Assembly (NCBI GenBank): GCA_903893335.1
Contig: CAITLX010000931.1
Location: 1 to 27,588 of the forward strand
Source: an uncultured delta proteobacterium
GTDB lineage: Bacteria; Myxococcota_A; Polyangia; Polyangiales; Polyangiaceae
Reading direction: 5' to 3'
Length of the DNA: 27,588 nt
The stretch's first letter is position 1, and the number at the start of each line of letters is the position of its first letter. A program made the translations under genes and the position numbers. Shown one piece after another: positions 7,429 to 15,260 of this stretch. A model generated the notes under the pieces. The model worked only from the letters and a program-made list of their open reading frames with translations, ran no database searches and was not told the origin of the DNA.

Positions 7429-8850
7429 ATGCGCCCCGTGACGCTCGAATGGGCGGGAAAATCCGCCGCCCTCGCGCCCCTGACGCGCCCCCTGGTTGCG
7501 CTCGAGCCCGTCGAGCGCGCCGGGCGCGGTGACGCCCCGCGGGGGCGTCTCGTGCAGGGGGACGCGATCGACGTCGCCCGAGCGCTCGTCGCCGAAGGGC
7601 TCGGCGCGAAGGTGGACCTCGTCTACCTCGACCCTCCCTTCGGGTCGGGCGTCGACTACGCACACGAGGAGCGCCTCGACGGCGCCGCCGACGGCCGCGT
7701 GGCCCGCGCGCGAGCCTACGTCGACACGTGGGGCGGCGGGCCGGCCGACTACCTCGACATGCTCTACCCGCGCCTGGCAGCGGTGGCCCCGCTGCTCGCG
7801 CCCACGGGCTCGGTCTGGGTGCACCTCGACTGGCGCGCCAGCTACCTCGTGCGCGCGCTGTGCGACGAGATCTTCGGCCGCGAGCGCTTCCTCAACGAGA
7901 TCGTCTGGCGCCGCGCGCCCAACCTCGGCCGCCAGGCGCGCTCGGGGCAGTTCGGCCGCACGCTCGACACGCTGCTCGTCTACGGCGGACCGAACGCGCG
8001 ACTCGTCCCGCCCACGCGCCGCACCGAGGTCCCCGCCTCCGGCGCCCGCGTCGACGCCGAGGGGCGGAGCTTCACGCTCGCGCCGCGCGGCGACTACACC
8101 GACGCGTCGGTCGCGCGGCTCGACGCCGAGGGGCGCATCCACCGCACCGCGTCGGGGCGCGTCTACGTGAAGTACTGGGTCGACCGCGACGCCGACGGGC
8201 GCCTCTGGAAGGCGCAGCCCGTCGACACGCTCTGGACGGACGTGCCGCCCCTGCGCCACGCGTCGCCCGAGGAGCGCACGGGCTACCCGACGCAGAAGCC
8301 GCGCGCGCTGCTCGAACGCATCGTCGCCGCCGCCTCTCCGCCGGGTGGGCTCGTGGTGGACCTCTTCGCGGGCTCTGGGACCACGGGCGCCGCAGCGTGG
8401 GCGCTCGGGCGGCGCTTCGTGCTGGCCGACGTCGGCGACGTCGCGATCGCCGCGGCGCGGGCGCGCCTGCTGCGCGACGGCGTCGACGACCTCTCGATCG
8501 AGCGCTGCGGGAGATCGCCCGCCTCGTGCCCGGGCGTCTCCGCGACCGCGCGGCGCGCGCACGACGGCTCGGTCGAGGTGCTCGTGCACGCCTCGGCCGA
8601 CCACGAGCCGATCGCCTGGTCGGTCGGTCTCCGACGCGGGCCCGGCGGTTGCGTCGAGGTGCTCGCCCACCACGAGCGCGGCACCGGGCGAAGCCCCGCC
8701 CCGCTCGCGCTGCGCTCGGTCGTCGCAGCGGGCGCGGAGCGCACGCTGGCGCTGCGCGTGCTGCACGTCGACGGCACCGTCGCCGAGCTCGACGTGAGCG
8801 TGCGCGCCGCGACCACCGCTCGCAGCGCCGCCCGCGCGGGGGCCGCATGA
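7429..8850 (+). CDS. DNA N6/N4-methyltransferase, beta class (orphan)
   Basis: 473-residue S-adenosylmethionine-dependent DNA methyltransferase. The catalytic motif IV VYLDPPFGSG (Asp68-Pro-Pro-Phe71) precedes motif I, seen as DLFAGSGTTG (FAGSGTTG at ~313-320). That is the beta-class order used by type III Mod subunits and solitary adenine or cytosine-N4 methylases. The segments WVHLDWRASYLVRALCDEIF, FLNEIVWRR and TGYPTQKPRALLERI (~284-297) are also typical. About 120 residues after the catalytic part are not recognised. ATG 7429 is preferred over TTG 7423, two codons earlier. The stop overlaps the next start (ATGA, 8847-8850). No restriction endonuclease or specificity gene is nearby, so it is a candidate orphan regulatory methylase, or part of an unrecognised system with the HD protein. 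Confidence 0.9.
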   Translation: MRPVTLEWAGKSAALAPLTRPLVALEPVERAGRGDAPRGRLVQGDAIDVARALVAEGLGAKVDLVYLDPPFGSGVDYAHEERLDGAADGRVARARAYVDTWGGGPADYLDMLYPRLAAVAPLLAPTGSVWVHLDWRASYLVRALCDEIFGRERFLNEIVWRRAPNLGRQARSGQFGRTLDTLLVYGGPNARLVPPTRRTEVPASGARVDAEGRSFTLAPRGDYTDASVARLDAEGRIHRTASGRVYVKYWVDRDADGRLWKAQPVDTLWTDVPPLRHASPEERTGYPTQKPRALLERIVAAASPPGGLVVDLFAGSGTTGAAAWALGRRFVLADVGDVAIAAARARLLRDGVDDLSIERCGRSPASCPGVSATARRAHDGSVEVLVHASADHEPIAWSVGLRRGPGGCVEVLAHHERGTGRSPAPLALRSVVAAGAERTLALRVLHVDGTVAELDVSVRAATTARSAARAGAA

Positions 8851-10130
8851 TCCTGCGTGACCCCGTGCACGGGCTGGTGGCCTTCGAGTCCCCCGAGGAG
8901 CGCATCGTCGTCCGCCTGCTCGCCACCAGCGAGGTGCAGCGGCTGCGGCGCATCCGCCAGCTCGGCGTCGCGTCGCTCGCCTACCCCGGCGCGGAGCACA
9001 CGCGCTTCTCGCACGCGATCGGCACCGCCCACGTCATGACGCTCCTGCTGCGGCGGCTGCGCTCGCTCGAGCACGAGCTGCCCCCGCACGAGCGGCTCGA
9101 CGCCGACCGCGGACGCGAGGCGATCGCCGCGGCGTTCCTGCACGACGTGGGGCACGGGCCCTTCTCGCACCTCTACGAGGAGGCCGTCGATGGCGCGCCC
9201 CACCACGAGGAGTGGACGACCCGCATCGTGCTCGACGAGAGCTCCGAGGTGCACCGCGTGCTCGCCTCGGAGTCGCCCGAGCTGCCGCGGCGGGTCGCCG
9301 AGCTCGTCCGCGGGCGCCACGAGCTCGGCTACCTCGCGCGCGCCGTGAGCGGGACGCTCGACGTCGACCGCTGCGACTACCTGCTGCGCGACGCGCACGC
9401 CACGGGGGTGCGCTACGGCAGCTACGACCTCGACTGGCTGCTGCGCAGCCTCTGCTTCGCGCCGCGCACGGGCGACACGGCCCCTCCGCTGGCCATCGAC
9501 GGCGCCAAGGGCATCGTGGCGGTCGAGCACTTCGTGCTCGCGCGCCATTTCATGTTCCAGCAGGTCTATTTCCACAAGGCCACCCGCGCCGCCGAGTGGA
9601 TGATCCGCGTCGTGCTGGCCCGCGCCGCGCGCCTCTGCCGCGCGGGCGAGCCGCCGCTGTCGGTCCCCACCGCGGTCGCGTGCGCGGCGACGGGTCGCGA
9701 GGTCGCGCTCGGCGACTACCTCGAGCTCGACGACGGCGTGCTCGTCGGCGCGATGCACGCGTGGGAGAGCGCGCGCGACCCGGTGCTCGCCGACCTCAGC
9801 CGGCGGGTGCGCGCGCGCGCGCTGTTCAAGACGCTCGAGCTTCGCGACGACGCCCCCGAGGCGCACGACCACGCGCTGCGCACCGCTCGCGAGATCGCCG
9901 CGCGCTCGGGGCTCGATCCCGAGGCCTACGTCGGCCTCGACGTCGCCGACGACACGCCGTTCGACGACGCCGACGACCCGCTCGCGGTCGTCTACCCCAG
10001 CGGCGAGCTGCGCAAGCCGGGCGACGTCTCGTTCCTGCTCGGCCGCCTGCGCGGCGAGCGGCTGATGCGCGCGCGCCTCGTGTTCGCCCCCGAGCTTCGA
10101 GACGCCATCGTGCGCGCCGTCGATGCATGA
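8847..10130 (+). CDS. HD-superfamily phosphohydrolase (COG1078/SAMHD1-like)
   Basis: 427-residue cytoplasmic metal-dependent phosphohydrolase. It opens with LRDPVHGLVAFESPEER, then HTRFSHAIGTAHVM (metal His56) and FLHDVGHGPFSHLYE, in which His99-Asp100 are the HD pair. The later DVDRCDYLLRDA provides the remaining Asp. These features define the bacterial family related to SAMHD1 and dGTP triphosphohydrolases, so a nucleotide (possibly dNTP) substrate is likely but not proven. Start ATG 8847 overlaps the methyltransferase stop, indicating coupled translation. The stop (10128-10130) in turn overlaps an ATG that opens an 8-codon mini-ORF. dNTPase-like HD proteins can act in nucleotide balance or phage defence; the methylase neighbour makes either reading possible. 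Confidence 0.92.
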   Translation: MILRDPVHGLVAFESPEERIVVRLLATSEVQRLRRIRQLGVASLAYPGAEHTRFSHAIGTAHVMTLLLRRLRSLEHELPPHERLDADRGREAIAAAFLHDVGHGPFSHLYEEAVDGAPHHEEWTTRIVLDESSEVHRVLASESPELPRRVAELVRGRHELGYLARAVSGTLDVDRCDYLLRDAHATGVRYGSYDLDWLLRSLCFAPRTGDTAPPLAIDGAKGIVAVEHFVLARHFMFQQVYFHKATRAAEWMIRVVLARAARLCRAGEPPLSVPTAVACAATGREVALGDYLELDDGVLVGAMHAWESARDPVLADLSRRVRARALFKTLELRDDAPEAHDHALRTAREIAARSGLDPEAYVGLDVADDTPFDDADDPLAVVYPSGELRKPGDVSFLLGRLRGERLMRARLVFAPELRDAIVRAVDA

Positions 10131-10157
10131 CGCGCGCGAGCCTCGACGCATGAAGCG
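10120..10157 (+). repeat. Imperfect 15-bp direct repeat, period 23, at a gene junction
   Basis: Positions 10120-10134 and 10143-10157 match at 13 of 15 bases around TCGAYGCATGA. The first copy holds the stop of the HD protein, the second the probable start of the next gene. Between them lies an 8-codon ORF, MTRASLDA (10127-10153), whose start and stop both form ATGA overlaps. Its last residues (LDA-stop) mimic the HD protein C-terminus (VDA-stop). This is the weakest of the gene-boundary duplications. Confidence 0.45.
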
Positions 10158-10803
10158 GGCAACGAATCGGGGCATGGCGCGCGCGGCCCCCCTCGCGGCG
10201 CTCTCGCTGCTGCTCACGACCGGAGCGGCGGAGGCCGACCCTGGCGACGGGCTGTACGGCCGGCTCGACGGCGACGTCGATCTGTCGCTCGCGGCCGGGG
10301 GCGCGGTCGCCCACGACGGTCCGGTCGCCGTCGCGCTCGTGCGCGCGCTCTTCCTCGGGACGGCCGGCGCGTACGCGACGTACACCGACGCGCTCGACGC
10401 CCCGCGCGACGTGCGCCGCTCGGTCTCGCTCGGCGCCGAGGTCCGGCCCCTGCTGCTGCCGCGGTTCGGCACCGACCGCGAGCGCGGCCCCGCGCTGCTC
10501 GACCTCACGATCGACTCCATCGCGTTCGGCCTCGGCGCGTACAGCTTCGCGACGCGCGACGCGGGCTTCTCGCGAACGCCCGGGCTCGAGATCACGACCG
10601 GGTTCGACGTGCCGCTCGGGGTCGATGCGACGGGGCTGTGGCTCGGCGTTCGCGGCGCCGCGCGCTGGCGACCGTCCGATTTCGCCGGCGAAGCGCCCGG
10701 TGCGGGCGAGCGCGGCGGGCTCCTCCTGCTGACGCTCGGCTGGCACCAGGTCGTCGCCGCGCACCTGGTCGACGCCGGCGACCGCTTGCCGCGCGAGCGA
10801 TGA
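10150..10803 (+). CDS. Exported protein of unknown function
   Basis: About 217 residues. ATG 10150 (MKRATNRGMARAAPLAALS) gives a basic n-region and a hydrophobic core ending at AEA-DPGDG, a good Sec signal peptide. ATG 10123 (nine codons upstream, inside the HD gene) and ATG 10174 are alternatives. The mature part alternates short hydrophobic and polar stretches rich in Gly, Leu and Arg (for example LDLTIDSIAFGLGAYSF and LGVRGAARWRP), as in outer-membrane beta-barrel proteins, but no family is recognised. Its stop overlaps the start of the glycerate kinase gene (ATGA at 10800). Function unknown. The barrel suggestion is inference. Confidence 0.75.
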   Translation: MKRATNRGMARAAPLAALSLLLTTGAAEADPGDGLYGRLDGDVDLSLAAGGAVAHDGPVAVALVRALFLGTAGAYATYTDALDAPRDVRRSVSLGAEVRPLLLPRFGTDRERGPALLDLTIDSIAFGLGAYSFATRDAGFSRTPGLEITTGFDVPLGVDATGLWLGVRGAARWRPSDFAGEAPGAGERGGLLLLTLGWHQVVAAHLVDAGDRLPRER

Positions 10804-12041
10804 ACGACGCCGAGCTTCGAGCGCTGCTCCGCGACGCGTGGAGCGCCGCGCTCGCGTCAATCGACCTCGGCGCGCTGGTGGCCGCGCAGCTGCCGCGCGG
10901 CGGCCCGCGGACGCGCGTCCTGGCGGTCGGGAAGGCCGCTCCGGCCATGGCCGAGGCCGCGCTCGACCGCCTCGGTCCCTCGGCGACGCTCGCGCTCGTC
11001 GTCACGACGGACGGCACCGACGCGAGGGGCCTCGCGGCGCGCGCCGACGTGCGCTTCGCGGGCCACCCCCTGCCCGACGAGCGCAGCGTCGCCGCAGCCG
11101 ATCTCGCCCTCGCGATGGCCGCCGCCGCGGGCGAAGACGAGCTGCTCGTCGCGCTCATCTCCGGCGGAGCCTCCGCGGTGCTCGCCGCGCCTCCGCGCAT
11201 GGCGGCCGACGCCGCCGGCGATCTCGCAGCCCTGCGCTCCGTCGTCGCCGATCTGGTCGCGAGCGAGGCGACCATCCTCGAGGTGAACACCGTGCGACGC
11301 CACCTCTCGCGCGTCGCGGGGGGGCGGCTCGCCCTCGCCGCAGCCCCCGCCCGCGTGCTGACGCTCTACGCGCGCGACGTGCCCCACGGGCGCGCGCACG
11401 ACGTCGGCTCCGGCCCGACGGTCCCCTGCCCCACGACGACGCGCGACGCCCACGCCGTCGCCGAGCGCTGGCTCGGCGCCGCCCGCGCAGCCGCGCTCGC
11501 GCCCTTTCTCTCGGACGGACTGACGCCGACGTCACCCCAGGCAGCCCGCACGATCGCTCGTCCGATCGCCACGCCCCACACGCTCGGCGAGCACGTCGCG
11601 CGCGCCCTGCGCGCCCGCGGCTTCGAGGTCGAGCTCGACCCCGAGTGGACGGGCCCCGCGCGCACGCTCGTCGAGCGGCACGCCGAGCGCGCCCCGTCGC
11701 TCGCTCGCGGACACGCCATCGTGCTCCCGTGCGAGCCGACGCTGCGCCCCGTCCCCGGCGGCCGCGGAGGGCGCGCGGGCTGGTCGGCGCTCGCGCTGCT
11801 CGGCAGGCTACCGCGCGACGTCGCGTTCCTCGCCGCAGCGTCCGATGGCGTCGACGGCTCGTCGGGCGCAGCGGGCGCCTGCGTCTCGGGGGCGCTCGCG
11901 TTCGACCGCGCAGCCGCCGCGGACGCCCTCGCGCGGTTCGACGACGCGCCGCTTCACGCGCTCCTCGGGAGCGCCCTCGCCGGGGGCCCCTCGGGCATCA
12001 ACCTGACCGACGTGCACGTGCTCGCACGCGCGCCCGACTGA
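10800..12041 (+). CDS. Glycerate 2-kinase (GckA/MOFRL family)
   Basis: 413-residue enzyme of the DUF4147-MOFRL type, which phosphorylates D-glycerate to 2-phosphoglycerate and so feeds lower glycolysis. Family signatures are VLAVGKAAPAMAEAAL near the start, GHPLPDERS, ALISGGASAVLAAP, EVNTVRRHLSRVAGGRLA, a DVGSGPTVPCPTT segment that matches the family GSGPTVPDPTT block, and the C-terminal ASDGVDGSSGAAGA MOFRL core. The start overlaps the upstream stop. The gene ends 8 bp before the convergent gene end at 12050, and both stop codons lie inside a near-palindrome. The substrate is inferred from family. It closes the four-gene operon, although its link to the methyltransferase and HD genes is unclear. 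Confidence 0.9.
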   Translation: MNDAELRALLRDAWSAALASIDLGALVAAQLPRGGPRTRVLAVGKAAPAMAEAALDRLGPSATLALVVTTDGTDARGLAARADVRFAGHPLPDERSVAAADLALAMAAAAGEDELLVALISGGASAVLAAPPRMAADAAGDLAALRSVVADLVASEATILEVNTVRRHLSRVAGGRLALAAAPARVLTLYARDVPHGRAHDVGSGPTVPCPTTTRDAHAVAERWLGAARAAALAPFLSDGLTPTSPQAARTIARPIATPHTLGEHVARALRARGFEVELDPEWTGPARTLVERHAERAPSLARGHAIVLPCEPTLRPVPGGRGGRAGWSALALLGRLPRDVAFLAAASDGVDGSSGAAGACVSGALAFDRAAAADALARFDDAPLHALLGSALAGGPSGINLTDVHVLARAPD

Positions 12042-12053
12042 CACGCGCGTCAG
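12038..12053. terminator. Near-palindrome CTGACACGCGCGTCAG spanning two convergent stops
   Basis: The TGA of the glycerate kinase gene (12039-12041) and the TGA of the opposing gene (12050-12052 on the minus strand) are the two arms of this 16-bp element, with one mismatched pair. Flanking GCGCCC and GGGCGC could lengthen a hairpin. It closely resembles the perfect palindrome at 5112-5127. A bidirectional terminator or a protein site are both possible. Confidence 0.45.
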
Positions 12054-13066
12054 GGCGCGAGCGCGCGCTCGACGTCGAGGGCGAGCTGGCACGAGTTGGC
12101 CTGGCGCTGCGCGGCCTCGCCCGCACCCGAACCGAGCCCTGCCGCGCCGCCGATCAGGTGCGCGTCCACCTCGCGCCGCAGCCGAAGCGCCGGCTCCGCG
12201 GCGTTGCCGCGCGTCCGCCAGAGCGCGACGCGCGCGAAGTGCGGCACCGCCTGCACCGCCTCGGCGGTCACCGCCGCCGCAGCGGCATCGCCCGCGACCG
12301 CAGGCGCCGCGAGCGGCGGCTCCTCGTCGAGCACCACGAGGAAGAACTGCGCCCGCGTCAGCAGGTCGATGACGAGCGGAACCTCGTCGCGCAGCGCAGC
12401 CTCGAACTCGCGCTCGAAGAGGCGCAGCTGCATGTCGTCGCTCCCCTCGCGCAGACGCACCGACCACTCGTCGCCGAGGATGCGGGTGCCGCGGTAGGCG
12501 GCGCGGAGGTTGTACGGCTGCGCCGGGGGCGCGCAGTGGTCCACCTCGTTGCAGAACGTCCCGGGCGAGCACTCGTGCGAGAGCGTGCACGCCGGCCCGG
12601 CGGTCGGGCTGCCGTTCGGCTCGTGAAAGAGGCACGCCGTGAAGCCGTCGCGCAGAGACGCGTCGGCGGCCTTGCGAACGGCCGCAGCGTCGACCGCCTC
12701 GGAGGCTCGCAGGCGGAGGTAGATACCGGGCAGGCCGCGAAAGTCCCAACCCTTGAGGTCGGCGTCGACGCGGTCACCGGCGAACGGCCCCGCCGCAGCC
12801 ACCGTCCAGCCCTCGATGCGATCGCGCAGTGGATCGAACCTGGCGCCGAGCTCGGCTTGCACCCCGCGCTGACGCGCGAAGAGCGCCGCCTTGCGCGACT
12901 CGAGCACGCTCTGCGTGTGCTTCCAGTAGAGCACCGCCCACACGGCGATGACGACCGAGAACCACCCCCAGAGGCGCGGAGGTATCGTCGCCCAGGTGGC
13001 GCGAGCCCGCTTGCGCCGCGCCTGGTGGATCGACGGTAGCCCGCGGGGCCGTTCGGTCGTCTGCAT
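12050..13066 (-). CDS. Cys-rich single-pass membrane protein, fourth gene of motor operon
   Basis: 338 residues from ATG 13066. A basic N-terminus (~1-27) precedes one transmembrane helix (WGWFSVVIAVWAVLYW, ~33-49), a charged helix (~50-80), and a large domain that should be periplasmic. Its centre holds a compact cysteine block: CLFHEPNG, then CTLSHECSPGTFCNEVDHC, giving a C-x6-C-x5-C-x5-C-like spacing that suggests disulfides. The rest is rich in Ala, Arg and Val with a final single Cys. It starts 32 bp after the second ExbD gene, with only a hairpin between, so it is probably cotranscribed with the ExbB-ExbD-ExbD motor and may link it to the envelope. No known family is recognised. Confidence 0.8.
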   Translation of the reverse strand: MQTTERPRGLPSIHQARRKRARATWATIPPRLWGWFSVVIAVWAVLYWKHTQSVLESRKAALFARQRGVQAELGARFDPLRDRIEGWTVAAAGPFAGDRVDADLKGWDFRGLPGIYLRLRASEAVDAAAVRKAADASLRDGFTACLFHEPNGSPTAGPACTLSHECSPGTFCNEVDHCAPPAQPYNLRAAYRGTRILGDEWSVRLREGSDDMQLRLFEREFEAALRDEVPLVIDLLTRAQFFLVVLDEEPPLAAPAVAGDAAAAAVTAEAVQAVPHFARVALWRTRGNAAEPALRLRREVDAHLIGGAAGLGSGAGEAAQRQANSCQLALDVERALAP

Positions 13067-13074
13067 CGTCAGCA

Positions 13075-13091
13075 GGGGCGCAGCGCGCCCC
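13075..13091 (-). other. Hairpin between ExbD and the Cys-rich protein gene
   Basis: GGGGCGC (13075-13081) pairs perfectly with GCGCCCC (13085-13091) around a 3-nt loop, 8 nt before the start codon of the downstream gene. It may lower read-through or ribosome loading so that the last gene is made in smaller amount. No T-run follows. Confidence 0.45.
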
Positions 13092-13098
13092 GCTCGCC

Positions 13099-13653
13099 TC
13101 AGTGGTGCTCGACCTTGGGGATCTGCCCGACCATGAAGCTCACGTTCGGGTAACCGGAGAGGGCGGCGGTCTGGAAGACGCTCTTCACGACCAGCGCGGA
13201 GACCGTCTCGTGCACCTGAAGGACGCAGACGCCGGGAAAGTCCTTCGACGACTTGCCGGGGTTGAGCGTCTTCCACTGCTCGCGGCGGGTCTTGAGGAAC
13301 GCGCCGAGCTCGTCGATGCGCTGCATCTTGCCCTGGTCCTCGATGGCGCCCGTCGAGCCGGCCGGGTGGCCGTCGACGAGGATCTGGCGGCCGTTGATGG
13401 CGACCATCGGCGCGTCGAGCATGTCCATCGTGTTCTCGGCCTTCGGGAGCTTGACGCTCTTGTCGACCGGGATTTCGCCTGACGCCGAGAACGTCATGAG
13501 CAGGAACACCACGATGGTGACCAGGAAGTCGATCATGCTGGTGAGGTTGAGCGCAGCGGACACCGAGTGCCCGCCTCCACCCTCGACCCGCTTGCGCACG
13601 AAGCGCAGCGGCACGTGATGCATCAACCGTCGGCCGGGCTCGTGAATCGCCAT
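13099..13653 (-). CDS. ExbD/TolR-family motor subunit (leftward operon, second)
   Basis: 184-residue biopolymer transport protein. A short cytoplasmic tail, in which several Arg residues flank a GGGG linker, precedes the single membrane helix LNLTSMIDFLVTIVVFLLMT (~36-55). Asp42 is the conserved ion-coupling aspartate. The ~125-residue remainder is periplasmic. Shine-Dalgarno GAGGA sits about 8 nt before ATG 13653, and the gene follows the first ExbD by 10 bp. Two different ExbD proteins with one ExbB is the AglRQS-like composition, in which the ExbD-type subunits transmit torque through the periplasm. The exact partner is unknown. Confidence 0.92.
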   Translation of the reverse strand: MAIHEPGRRLMHHVPLRFVRKRVEGGGGHSVSAALNLTSMIDFLVTIVVFLLMTFSASGEIPVDKSVKLPKAENTMDMLDAPMVAINGRQILVDGHPAGSTGAIEDQGKMQRIDELGAFLKTRREQWKTLNPGKSSKDFPGVCVLQVHETVSALVVKSVFQTAALSGYPNVSFMVGQIPKVEHH

Positions 13654-13663
13654 GGCGTCTTCC

Positions 13664-14251
13664 TCAGTTGACCGAGAACGTCACGTTGAAGGCCGGGACG
13701 GGCTTCTTCGCGCCGGGGTACTCGCGCTTCGGCTGGTAGATCGCGTCGATGACGGCGATCAGGTCGCAGAACGGAACCTTGTTGTCGGTGTGCAGCACCG
13801 CCTGGTCGCGCTTCGTCGCCTCGGCGCCTCGGTACGTGCCGCGCGCCGTCCACTCGGCCTCGATCTTCTTCGCGAGGTCGGTGAAGCGAACGGGCTCGGC
13901 GGGGCAGGTCCCGGGGGCGACGCGATCGGCGTGCGGCCGCGGGACGTCGATCGGGGCCTCGACGGAGGTCTTGCCCTGGCGCCACTCGAGGACGAACTTC
14001 TCGTCGTCCGAGGTCGTGACCATCGTCACGTGCAGCATCTTCTCGGGGGTCTGCGGCTCGACCTGGTCGGTGCTCGGGGGCCCCGGCACCTGCGCGTCCG
14101 CGTTGACGCGCGCCATGTGCGACCACACGGCGGTGAGGAGGAGGAACGAGATGCAGCAGACGAGCAGGTCGATCATCGGGATCATGTTGATCTCGCTGTC
14201 GAGCGATCGTCGCCCGCCTTTTCCGCCTGAATCGACGCTTACGCCAGCCAT
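13664..14251 (-). CDS. ExbD/TolR-family motor subunit (leftward operon, first)
   Basis: 195 residues. A Gly/Ser-rich N-terminus leads into the helix INMIPMIDLLVCCISFLLLT (~21-40) with the coupling aspartate at Asp28. Two adjacent cysteines (Cys32, Cys33) in the membrane helix are unusual. The periplasmic part of ~150 residues is longer than in the classic ~140-residue ExbD and contains two further cysteines (PGTCPAEP and VPFCDLI) that could form a disulfide. A good AGGAG ribosome site precedes ATG 14251 by 8 nt. It is followed at 10 bp by the second ExbD gene, and separated from its ExbB by 122 bp that hold a strong stem-loop. Confidence 0.92.
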   Translation of the reverse strand: MAGVSVDSGGKGGRRSLDSEINMIPMIDLLVCCISFLLLTAVWSHMARVNADAQVPGPPSTDQVEPQTPEKMLHVTMVTTSDDEKFVLEWRQGKTSVEAPIDVPRPHADRVAPGTCPAEPVRFTDLAKKIEAEWTARGTYRGAEATKRDQAVLHTDNKVPFCDLIAVIDAIYQPKREYPGAKKPVPAFNVTFSVN

Positions 14252-14312
14252 CTACGAAGCTCCTCTCGGCAAACTACCAGTGCGACCGGGCCTCACCTCC
14301 CCGCGCGTCGCT

Positions 14313-14350
14313 CCTCCGAGCGCTCACGACTTGCGTGCGCGCTGCGGAGG
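14313..14350 (-). other. Intercistronic stem-loop between ExbB and ExbD
   Basis: CCTCCGAGCGC (14313-14323) pairs with GCGCT-g-CGGAGG (14339-14350), an 11-bp stem with one bulged base and a 15-nt loop. An overlapping alternative pairs TCGCTCCTC (14308-14316) with GAGGAGCGA (14362-14370). It lies in the 122-bp gap after the ExbB stop, without a T-run. Such structures often stabilise the upstream message or attenuate the downstream one, which would fit the need for more ExbB than ExbD subunits. Function inferred. Confidence 0.5.
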
Positions 14351-14373
14351 GAGCGGGTCGCGAGGAGCGAGCC

Positions 14374-15024
14374 TCAGGCCACGTTCTGGAGGTTGACCTT
14401 CTGGCGGTTCGACACGATGAGGTTGAGCACCTGCACCGACGCCTCGTTGATGTCGTCCTCGAGCTGCTGCGTCTTGCCGTTGAGCACGGCGAAGCCGATG
14501 AGGCCGATGATGGCGACGATGAGGCCGAAGGCCGTGCAGTTCATGGCCTCCGAGATGCCTTCCGCGAGGATGCGCGACTTCTGGCTCGGGTCGACGCCCT
14601 CGCCGCCGACCGCGCCGAAGCTTCGGATCAGGCCGCCGATGGTGCCGAGCAGACCCGAGAGCATCGCGAGGTTGGACAGCAGCGCGAGGTAGCCCGTGCG
14701 CGTCGAGATCTTCGGGATCTCGCGGAGGGCGGCCTCGTCCATCGAGGCCTGAACCTCGTCGTCGGGACGGTTCACCTTGACGAGGCCGGCCTGGACGATG
14801 CGGGCGAGCGGCGCGTTGGCCGTCGAGCACATCTTCACGGCCTTGGCCACGTCACCGGCGAGGATGCACTTCTGCATCGTCGCGAGGAACACGTCCTTGT
14901 TGATGGACGAGCCGAACAGGTAGAGCGAACGCTCGATGATCACGCCGATGGTGAAGATCGACCACAGGACGATCGGGTACATGCCCCAGCCACCCTGCTG
15001 AAAGTGCTTCCAAAGATCAGCCAT
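14374..15024 (-). CDS. ExbB/TolQ/MotA-family motor subunit (leftward operon)
   Basis: 216-residue inner-membrane proton-channel protein with three membrane helices: MYPIVLWSIFTIGVIIERSL (~15-34), a second around LALLSNLAMLSGLLGTIGGLI, and a third around AMNCTAFGLIVAIIGLIGFA. The LLGTIGGLIRSF and CTAFGL segments are the family core lining the channel. ATG 15024 has the strongest ribosome site of the window (AGGAGG, 6 nt upstream). The gene leads the leftward operon and stands head to head with a paralogous ExbB starting at 15557. It is expected to form a pentamer around an ExbD dimer. Its role may be gliding, sporulation, envelope energisation or uptake; the sequence alone does not decide. Confidence 0.95.
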   Translation of the reverse strand: MADLWKHFQQGGWGMYPIVLWSIFTIGVIIERSLYLFGSSINKDVFLATMQKCILAGDVAKAVKMCSTANAPLARIVQAGLVKVNRPDDEVQASMDEAALREIPKISTRTGYLALLSNLAMLSGLLGTIGGLIRSFGAVGGEGVDPSQKSRILAEGISEAMNCTAFGLIVAIIGLIGFAVLNGKTQQLEDDINEASVQVLNLIVSNRQKVNLQNVA

Positions 15025-15230
15025 CTCGTTCCTCCTGAGCGTTCCTCGTGCGACCTGTCGACCTGTTTGGAGCGCTTCTGGCGCCCCGGCACCCCGTCGG
15101 CTCGACGTGGTGGCGCGCACCCTACTGGAGCGCGGCCGACCGCGGCAAGTACCGACCGACGGTGCCTGCGTCCGCGACCCCGTTCGGTGGAGCTCGTTGC
15201 TCCTCACGCCCGTGCCCGCGAACGGAGGGC

Positions 15231-15260
15231 ATGATGCGGAGCCGGACGCCACCTCGTCAA
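15231..15260 (-). promoter_or_regulatory. Candidate promoter of the leftward motor operon
   Basis: On the minus strand TTGACG (15255-15260) and CATCAT (15231-15236) are 18 bp apart, matching five and four of six sigma70 consensus bases. The transcript would begin near 15224 with a leader of ~200 nt. Confidence 0.4.
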
